Shown here in pieces: positions 57,961 through 64,000 of a DNA stretch of 64,000 nt. Origin of the DNA: CBDIHP01 sp965279195 (GTDB lineage: Bacteria > Planctomycetota > Planctomycetia > Isosphaerales > Isosphaeraceae); NCBI GenBank assembly GCA_965279195.1, contig CBDIHP010000047.1, positions 520,728 through 584,727 on the forward strand, read 5' to 3'. Position numbers and translations under genes: made by a program. The notes beneath the pieces were generated by a model, which worked only from the letters and a program-made list of their open reading frames with translations, made no database searches and was not told where the DNA came from. Numbering within the stretch: the stretch's first letter is position 1; every line of letters starts with the position of its first letter.

Positions 57961-60660
57961 TCAACGATTGAACAGAAACGCCGGGCTGTTGATGAGGGCC
58001 CAGAGGAGGTCCTGGGCCCCCTCGGACCTGGAGGCGGATTTGGACAGGTAGTCGCGGGCCTTGGCGCGTTCGGCGTCGGTCGGGAACCGCGACAGGGCGG
58101 CGAGGTACATCTCGTCGATGACGGTGGCGTCGTCGGGGTTGCGCTTCATGAGCTGCGCGATGCGGCCGTCGGGCGAGATCAACGCATCGGCGATCGTCGG
58201 GCCGTTCACGAGGTTGAGCGCCTGGCTCAGGCTGACCTCGCTCGAACGCTCGCACTCGCAGGGGGTCTCGCGGGCGGGGCGGCCGAAGAGGTCGAGGAAC
58301 CCGCCCGAGCCGACCTGGCTGTCGGGGAGCTGGTTGGCGCGGAAGCCGACGGGCACGCCCGCGAATTGCGGCGTCTGGCCGGTGGCGACGTTGATCGCGT
58401 CGAGGAGCTGCTCCGCCGTCAGGCGGCGCGGGGCGGCGTGGGAGAAGTTGCTGGCGTCGTCATCGTTGAACGCGTTGGTGATGAACGACGCCTGATAGGT
58501 CCGCGACCGGGCGATGGTGCGGATCAGGTGCTTCACATCGAAGCCCGACTTGATGAAATCCTTCTCGAGGGCGTCGAGCAGCTCGGGGTTGCTGGGCGGG
58601 TTGCTGGACCGGATGTCGTCGACCGGGTCGATGATGCCCTTGCCCAGCAGGTAGCTCCACACGCGGTTGGCCAGCGAGCGGGCGAAGTACGGGTTCTCGG
58701 CCGAGGTGAGCCAGTCGGCAAGGGCCTCGCGTCGGCCGGGGGCGGCGACGGTCTTCGCCTTCTGACCGGGGTGCGAGTAGGGGAAATTGGGCGTGACGAC
58801 CCGTCCGTCCTTGGGGTGGAGGACCTCGCCGTCGCCCTTGTCGTAGACGACCTGCTCGCCCTCGCGCATGCCGTTCTTGACGCCGACCTGGCCCCAGTAG
58901 GCGGCCATGCCGTAGTACTGGCCCTGGGTCCATTTTTCGAACGGATGGTCGTGGCACTTGTTGCAGGAGAACCGGATCCCGAGGAACAACTGCGTGGCGT
59001 TCTCGAGCGCGACGGCCGGCTCCTTGGAGGCGCGGAAATAATTGACGGGCGGGTTGTCATAAGAACTCCCCTGCGCCGTCACGACTTCACGCACCATCCT
59101 GTCATACGGCATGTTGGACGCCACGGCCTTCTCGATCCAGCGGAGGAAGGCCCAGGTGTTCTTGTCGCCGATGAGCTTGCGGTTGACCTGGAACAGGTCG
59201 GCCCACTTGTGCGTCCAGTTCGAGACGAACTCGGGGCTGTCGATCAGTTGATCGATCAGGGCGTTCCGCTTGGCGACGCCCTCGGTCCTGTCGGCGAGGA
59301 ACGCGCGGACCTTCTCGGGCGTCGGGGGCAGGCCGGTGAGGTCGATCGACACGCGGCGGATGAAGTCGGCGTCCGAGCAGGTGTCGGACGGGAGGATCTT
59401 CACCTTCTGCAGCTTCTTATGAACCAGGTTGTCGATGTAATTGTTCTCGGGCCGATCCTTCCAGGCGTAGCCGGCCCGGTCGCCCATCACGGTGACGTTG
59501 TCGACGCCGAAGGCCCCCTCGTAGCGGACCAGGATCGAGGCCTCGCCGCGCCTGGCGGCGGTCACCCGGCCGGCGGCGTCCACGGTGGCGGTGTCGGGCA
59601 CGCTGCTGGAGTAGATGGCGTCGAGCGTGACGTCGCGGGTGCTGCCGTCGGGATACCTCGCGAGCACCAGCATCTGCTGCGAGTCCCCCTCGCGGGCGAG
59701 GTCGATCACGGCCGGTTGGACCTCCAGCGAGGCGACGCGGTTCGTGGTGGCGGTGTCGGAATTCGCACCCTGCGCGATCCAGTCGCGGATCAACTGATAC
59801 TGGGCGCTGTCGGCTTCGAGCACCTGGCCGCCCTCGTGGGGGACGGCCATGGTGGGCTTGAGGAGCATCAAGGATTCCTCGGGTGCCGATCGGTTGAAGC
59901 GTCGGCCGGCGAGGTCGTCGATGAGCTGGGCGTAGTCGTAGTCGAGGTCGTAGCCGCGGAGGCTGAGCTTGAAGCCCTTCTTCCCCTTCGCCGAGCCGTG
60001 GCAGGTGCCCTGGTTGCAGCCGACGCGGGAGAGGGCCGGCATCACGTCGCGGACGAAGCTGACGGGTGCCGGATTCTTCACGTTCTTGACCGTCACCGGC
60101 AACTCGGCGACGAGGCCATTGGCCGTGACCTTCACCGCGTGGACGCCGTCGGCCTTGCCGTGGGCGAAGCCGGCCTTGTCGAAGCTCACCCCGGCGGGCG
60201 TCTGGTAGGCGGCCTTGTCGGAGAGGTCGACCTTCTGGCCGTCGGCGGTCAGGCCCGTCACCAGCACGCGTCGGACGTCGCGCGGGCCGTCGAGGACCAG
60301 GGCCGGCGGGACGACCTGGATCGCCTTGAGGGCGGGCTGGGGCTTCGGGGTGGCGGGCCTGGTGTCGGCGGCGTGGGCGGGGAGGGCGAGGGCCGCCGTG
60401 AGGAGCGCGGCGAGTGCGGCCAGTTGCGCTCCGGTCGCGAAGCGCGGAGCGCTGGGCGCGGGCCTCCAGACCCCGCCCTTGCCCTGAGACGCGGCGGCAT
60501 TTCCGGCACGGGTCTGGAGACCCGGTTTGGTGATGCTGCGAGGCGACGGTTGGTGCGGGGTCTGGAGACCCACGCCCAGCGCTTCGGCGTCGTTGGATAT
60601 GGAATGGAATGTATGAAGGTTGAGGCTCGGCATGCGTCGTCCTCGTGGATGCGTGATCAT
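57961..60660 (-). CDS. PSD1-type protein (DUF1549/DUF1553) with a repeat-encoded insert before its signal peptide
   Basis: This is an 899-residue reading frame. Start ATG 60660 overlaps the stop of the upstream gene (ATGA), so translation is coupled. Residues 1-25 (MITHPRGRRMPSLNLHTFHS onward) are followed by about 45 residues encoded by a family A repeat (GVGLQTPHQPSP, KPGLQTRAGN, GGVWRPAPSA). Only then comes a typical signal peptide (LAALAALLTAALALPAHAAD). The mature part has Ig-like segments, CNQGTCHGSAKGKKGFKLS, a BIG-2-like region, DUF1549 (DFIRRVSIDLTGLPPTPEKV), CNKCHDHPFEKW and DUF1553 (NRVWSYLLGKGIIDPVDD). Unless a start nearer the signal is used, the N-terminal extension should disturb export. 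Confidence 0.85.
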   Translation of the reverse strand: MITHPRGRRMPSLNLHTFHSISNDAEALGVGLQTPHQPSPRSITKPGLQTRAGNAAASQGKGGVWRPAPSAPRFATGAQLAALAALLTAALALPAHAADTRPATPKPQPALKAIQVVPPALVLDGPRDVRRVLVTGLTADGQKVDLSDKAAYQTPAGVSFDKAGFAHGKADGVHAVKVTANGLVAELPVTVKNVKNPAPVSFVRDVMPALSRVGCNQGTCHGSAKGKKGFKLSLRGYDLDYDYAQLIDDLAGRRFNRSAPEESLMLLKPTMAVPHEGGQVLEADSAQYQLIRDWIAQGANSDTATTNRVASLEVQPAVIDLAREGDSQQMLVLARYPDGSTRDVTLDAIYSSSVPDTATVDAAGRVTAARRGEASILVRYEGAFGVDNVTVMGDRAGYAWKDRPENNYIDNLVHKKLQKVKILPSDTCSDADFIRRVSIDLTGLPPTPEKVRAFLADRTEGVAKRNALIDQLIDSPEFVSNWTHKWADLFQVNRKLIGDKNTWAFLRWIEKAVASNMPYDRMVREVVTAQGSSYDNPPVNYFRASKEPAVALENATQLFLGIRFSCNKCHDHPFEKWTQGQYYGMAAYWGQVGVKNGMREGEQVVYDKGDGEVLHPKDGRVVTPNFPYSHPGQKAKTVAAPGRREALADWLTSAENPYFARSLANRVWSYLLGKGIIDPVDDIRSSNPPSNPELLDALEKDFIKSGFDVKHLIRTIARSRTYQASFITNAFNDDDASNFSHAAPRRLTAEQLLDAINVATGQTPQFAGVPVGFRANQLPDSQVGSGGFLDLFGRPARETPCECERSSEVSLSQALNLVNGPTIADALISPDGRIAQLMKRNPDDATVIDEMYLAALSRFPTDAERAKARDYLSKSASRSEGAQDLLWALINSPAFLFNR
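60449..60582. repeat. Family A repeat, copy 10, inside a coding sequence
   Basis: It opens GCGCTGGGCGCGGGCCTCC and closes GGGGTCTGGAGACCC plus ACGCCCAGCGC, with GGGTCTGGAGACCC inside. It lies wholly in the 5' part of the PSD1-type gene and carries no stop in the frame used. Confidence 0.9.
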
Positions 60661-62978
60661 CGGGCGGGTGCCCCCGTCGGGTTGGCGGCGGAGGAGAGTT
60701 TCTTCGGCGGGTCGGCGGGGGTGATCGTCACCTTGACGGGGACGATCGGGATCACATAGTCCTTGGTGTTCTTGCGACCATCCATCGCGGTCGAGCCCCG
60801 GACCTGGTAGTCGAAGGTGCCGGGGGCGGCCTGGGGGCCGGCGGCGATTTCGAGCGAGATCAGGGCGTCGCCGGGCGCGACGGTGGCGTCGCCGAAGGTG
60901 ACGTGCGGCGGGGGCGTGCTCCCCTCGTGGGCGACGCCGACAGGCTTGTTGAACGGGGCGATGCGCCGGACGATCCCGACGATCCGGGCCTTGCCGCCGG
61001 GCTTGAGCGTGACGCTCGGCGTGAGGACCTCGATCGAGAACGGCCGGACGACCTCGGCGGCCAGGGGGGGGAGGTTGATGGTCTCGTCGCGGTCGCCGCT
61101 GCGGGTCTTGGCGACGACCTGGAGCCGGGCAGGTCCCAGCTTGGTGAGCGCGTCGGTGGTGTAGCTGAGCGTGGCCTCCGACTTGTCGCCGGCCATCACG
61201 CCGCCGCCCCCGGCCACCTGCGCCGGCTTGGCGTCGGTCGTGAAGCTGACGGCCCCCTTGAAGCCATCCAGGCGCGTGCCTTTGATCACAATTCGACTCG
61301 TCTCGCCGTGCACGAGCGTGACCGAGGGGGACGCGGCGGCCAGCACGATCGGCGGGCCGTTGCCGATGGCGGCCAGGAGTTCGCCCGGGCGGTTCGGGCC
61401 CTGCGGCGTGCCGTCGGCGGCGAGGCGTGCCCTGCGCCGGAGGGGCTGCGAGGCGGGGCCGGCGGAGCCCCAGATTTCCAGGCCGACGGGCGAACTCGCC
61501 GCGCCGGGGGTGGCCGAGAGCAGAATCGAGCCGTCGTTGGCCCCGGCGGGGATCTCGCCGCCGGTCGCGGTCACGCCGGGGGTGTCGCTGGGGATGCTGA
61601 GCTGGATCGCGTCGTTGATCCCCTGGCGCACGACCTGCACGGGCACGACCACCGACGCCCCCTTGGGGATGGTGATCGCCGGCATGTTCACGAGTAACTG
61701 ATAATCGGGCGAGACCGGTCTCGCGGTGAGCCGGTAGGGGAACGCCGGCCCGCCGCGGCCGAGGAGGTCGCGGACGCCGACGATGACCTCGGTCACCCCG
61801 GCGGGGATCCCCAGGGTGAGCTGCGGGTCGAACCCCGCGCCGTCGTCGGCCTCGCCCAGCACGGTGCCGTCGGCCTTCTTCACATGGATCACGCCGTCGA
61901 GCTTCGAACCCAGCCGCGCGGCGTTAACGTCGAACATCAGGGTTTGCCCGGGTGAAACCGCGAGCTTATATTCATCGACTTCCCCCTTCATGCCGAGCCG
62001 GCCGTTCATGACCGATCCGGGTATCCAGGGATGAGGCCCCTTGGCTTCGGGTTCGATGGCCTCGGGCCGGTCGCCGAGCACGAGCTTGAAGGGCGATGCA
62101 CCGGCGGGGCCCGGGGCGGGGAGGTTGATCGAGGTGTAAGTGAGCGTCGGGTCGTTCGGCGTCGTCAGCGACGTGCGGAACTCGCCCGTGAGGCTGCCGC
62201 CGAGCCAGCGGGCGTCGAGCGGTTCGCCTCGCCTCCAGCCGAGCGGGAACATCGCGTCGGCCGAGGCGAAGTCGCCGATCTTGAGCCGGTAGAACGCGTT
62301 CCCCTGGCCGGCGTAGCGGACGTCCTGGATGGCCGCGAGGTACTCGCCGTCGGCGGGGGCGACGAACACCAGGCGCGGGTCGCCCTGCGAGGCGATCTCA
62401 TCGGCGTCGGACGTGAGCGGCTTGCCCGCGAGGTCGAGGACGGTGACGACCGGCTCCAGCCCCGAGCCCAGCCGCCTCGCCTCGACTTCGATCGTGATCC
62501 GCTGACCCCTGGATGCCTGGAACCTGACGAAATCCCGATCCGAGCCGGGCGACGAGCCGGAGATGGTGACCGGCAGGGCGATGGCCTTCGCCTGCGAGGG
62601 CAGGTTATTCGGCTCGGCCTCGTTGCGCTCGGGCAGGTCCCCCAGCGCGACGGGCAACCGCGACGTCAGGCCGTCGGCGGTGCGGACCTGGATCGAATAA
62701 AATCCCACGGGTGCGTCGCCGGGGATCTTCGCCTCGACTTGGATCTGGTTGGGCCCGAGGACCTTGATGGGCCCGAGCGTGCCCGGCAGCGTGGCGCGGA
62801 CCTCGGGGCCGTTCTGGCCGAGGCCGGTGCCCGAGAGGGTCAGGACCGTCGCCTGGCCACGCCGGAGGCCGCGCGGGGCGAGGTCGCCCAGCACCGGGGC
62901 GGCGGCCTGGGCTGCCGTCGCCGAGAGGAGGGCGGCGAACATCACGGCGAGGGCGGTCGTGCGTGTCCCATCGGCCAT
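60657..62978 (-). CDS. PPC-domain (pre-peptidase C-terminal) exported protein
   Basis: The 773-residue product has a signal peptide (ALAVMFAALLSATAAQAAA), an IPT/TIG-like N-terminal domain (PRGLRRGQATVLTLSGTGLG) and PPC-type beta domains. These include EAEPNNLPSQAKAIALPVTI and DRDFVRFQASRGQRITIEVE, then GEVDEYKLAVSPGQTLMFDV, and more Ig-like strands to the end. It has no catalytic motif and is probably a binding or scaffold component at the cell surface. It begins 13 bases after the stop of the WD40 gene, and its own stop overlaps the next start, so WD40, PPC, PSD1 and DUF1501 genes form one operon. Confidence 0.85.
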   Translation of the reverse strand: MADGTRTTALAVMFAALLSATAAQAAAPVLGDLAPRGLRRGQATVLTLSGTGLGQNGPEVRATLPGTLGPIKVLGPNQIQVEAKIPGDAPVGFYSIQVRTADGLTSRLPVALGDLPERNEAEPNNLPSQAKAIALPVTISGSSPGSDRDFVRFQASRGQRITIEVEARRLGSGLEPVVTVLDLAGKPLTSDADEIASQGDPRLVFVAPADGEYLAAIQDVRYAGQGNAFYRLKIGDFASADAMFPLGWRRGEPLDARWLGGSLTGEFRTSLTTPNDPTLTYTSINLPAPGPAGASPFKLVLGDRPEAIEPEAKGPHPWIPGSVMNGRLGMKGEVDEYKLAVSPGQTLMFDVNAARLGSKLDGVIHVKKADGTVLGEADDGAGFDPQLTLGIPAGVTEVIVGVRDLLGRGGPAFPYRLTARPVSPDYQLLVNMPAITIPKGASVVVPVQVVRQGINDAIQLSIPSDTPGVTATGGEIPAGANDGSILLSATPGAASSPVGLEIWGSAGPASQPLRRRARLAADGTPQGPNRPGELLAAIGNGPPIVLAAASPSVTLVHGETSRIVIKGTRLDGFKGAVSFTTDAKPAQVAGGGGVMAGDKSEATLSYTTDALTKLGPARLQVVAKTRSGDRDETINLPPLAAEVVRPFSIEVLTPSVTLKPGGKARIVGIVRRIAPFNKPVGVAHEGSTPPPHVTFGDATVAPGDALISLEIAAGPQAAPGTFDYQVRGSTAMDGRKNTKDYVIPIVPVKVTITPADPPKKLSSAANPTGAPAR

Positions 62979-62991
62979 CGGGCGTCTCCCA

Positions 62992-64000
62992 TCACTTCTG
63001 TGCGGTCTGCTTAGTTAGGGGCACGGGCACGAAGGTCGCGCGGGGCTTGCCGGTGGCGAGGTCGAAGAGGCGGACGTTGCCGTCGAACCCGCCGGCGGCG
63101 AGGGTCTTGCCGTCGGGGGAGAAGGCGAGGGCGTAGATGCCTCCCTTGAACCCGGTCAGGGTCTGGGCCTTCGCGCCGTCGGCCGTCTTGTAGACCCGGA
63201 CGTCGCCCAGGCCGCCGGAGACCCCCAGGAGGGTGCCGTCGGGGCTGAAGGCGATGGCCGAGATCGGGCCGGGCTGGGCCTCGAAGGCCTTCAGGAGGTT
63301 GAAGTCGGTGTAGTTCATATCCCGGGCCTGCGTCCGGAAGATCTGGTACAGCCGGGGGATGCGCTCATCGCCGCCGATCGCCAGTTTGTTCTCTTTGGGG
63401 TGCCGGGCCAGGACCTTGAGCTCGCCGTAGTTCTTGCCGATGTCGTCGATGAACGACCCGGTGGCGGCCTCGGTCAGCTTGATCGACCCATCCCGGCCCA
63501 GGGTAATGAGATGCTTCCCGTCGAGCGAGAATGCCGTCGAGAACACCCAGTCGGAGTGGTGGTCGATCTTGAGGACTTCCTTGCCCGACTTGACCTCGAT
63601 CACCCGCGCCGAATTGTCGGCGCAACCGAAGGCGAACTTCGCCCCGTCGGGCGTGAAGGCCCCGCCGTAGATCGTGTCGTAGGTGGACCTTACGGCGAGC
63701 TTGAGGGCGTAGGTCTTCGCGTCCCAGAACTGGACCTCGCCGAACCGGCCGGGGGAGCCGCCGACGGTGGCGAGCAGGCTGCCGTCGGGCGAGAAGGTCA
63801 GGCTCTCGATCCTCTGCGCCTGGCCGACGAGCCGCTTCACCAGCCCGGATCCGTCGGCCTTATGGACCAGGACCTCGCGGTAACCCGATACGGCGATAGT
63901 CTTTCCGTCGGGGGAGAAGGCCAGGGCGGTGGTCAGGGGCGGGGCGTTATAGACCGGCGGGTGGTCGGCGTCGATGGTGTCCCGGGCGCGGGGCGGCGTG
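62992..64000 (-). CDS. WD40-repeat protein, C-terminal part (truncated by the window)
   Basis: The frame is open to the window edge; 335 codons are visible. At least six WD40-like units can be seen by their hallmark FSPDG: ALAFSPDGKTIAVSG, SLTFSPDGSLLATVG, GAFTPDGAKFAFG, TAFSLDGKHLITLG, AIAFSPDGTLLGVSGG, ALAFSPDGKTLAAGG. The family forms beta propellers for protein binding. In Planctomycetes such WD40 proteins often begin with a cytochrome-c (PSCyt1) domain; that part would lie beyond 64000. GTG 63838-63840 is an internal Val, not a start. Confidence 0.85.
   Translation of the reverse strand, partial: TPPRARDTIDADHPPVYNAPPLTTALAFSPDGKTIAVSGYREVLVHKADGSGLVKRLVGQAQRIESLTFSPDGSLLATVGGSPGRFGEVQFWDAKTYALKLAVRSTYDTIYGGAFTPDGAKFAFGCADNSARVIEVKSGKEVLKIDHHSDWVFSTAFSLDGKHLITLGRDGSIKLTEAATGSFIDDIGKNYGELKVLARHPKENKLAIGGDERIPRLYQIFRTQARDMNYTDFNLLKAFEAQPGPISAIAFSPDGTLLGVSGGLGDVRVYKTADGAKAQTLTGFKGGIYALAFSPDGKTLAAGGFDGNVRLFDLATGKPRATFVPVPLTKQTAQK

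Noticed and set aside
161..60582. Repeated hairpins considered as a CRISPR array
   Set aside because: Copies are kilobases apart with no regular spacers and no cas genes; they are dispersed intergenic repeats.

Overview
The window is high-GC bacterial DNA that reads as a member of the Planctomycetes, most likely family Isosphaeraceae (relatives of Singulisphaera, Paludisphaera or Tautonia). The basis is gene content: a DUF1559 protein with a prepilin-type leader, PEP-CTERM proteins, two clusters of DUF1501 proteins with DUF1549/DUF1553 (PSCyt/PSD1) proteins, a secreted beta-helix protein carrying the LEPRALL-type N-terminal motif, and very large proteins of unknown role. No rRNA, tRNA, CRISPR array, transposase or phage gene was seen.

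Layout. 1-4.9 kb: the end of a Uma2-like gene, a divergent sulfatase-fold protein, a SIMPL-like protein, and a minus-strand operon of four unknown genes. 5.1-13.0 kb: four plus-strand genes around a membrane-anchored P-loop GTPase (two membrane/secreted helical proteins, the GTPase, and a protein resembling the N-terminal domain of GTPase-associated protein 1). This is my best candidate for an undescribed system. 13-21.6 kb: small membrane and lipoproteins, a methyltransferase, a GT39-like glycosyltransferase, a giant AsmA-like protein and a PEP-CTERM protein. 21.9-29.1 kb: a minus-strand TPR protein, ExbB-type channel and TonB-like/alpha-toroid protein, without ExbD. 29.4-39 kb: a TlpA-like thioredoxin, the DUF1559 protein behind a Fur-box-like palindrome, enolase, a methyltransferase, a metallophosphoesterase, a small unknown gene and a second PEP-CTERM protein. 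39.2-48.7 kb: a 1,780-residue beta-helix protein, then rlmN, an ECF-type sigma factor, comF and hemC; every one of these carries at least one single-base indel. 48.9-64 kb: two planctomycete-type DUF1501/PSD1 clusters on the minus strand, separated by an ABC-F ATPase and a tiny lipoprotein.

The most striking non-genic feature is several families of dispersed structured repeats between genes. Family A (about 120-190 bp) is built from GGGTCT/AGACCC hairpins with GCGCTGGGCG ends. Family B (about 145 bp) is a long imperfect palindrome ending in TGGAGTGCG/CGCACTCCA. Family C contains GGTCCGC hairpins. Family D has arms of about 30 bp built on AACCGCAAAGACGC. In places they have become coding: a family A copy lies in frame between the start codon and the signal peptide of a PSD1-type protein, another supplies the C-terminus of a membrane protein, and a family C copy supplies a stop codon. 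One family D element appears split by a family A element. No computation was run: protein family names come from motif recognition and repeat boundaries from reading by eye.
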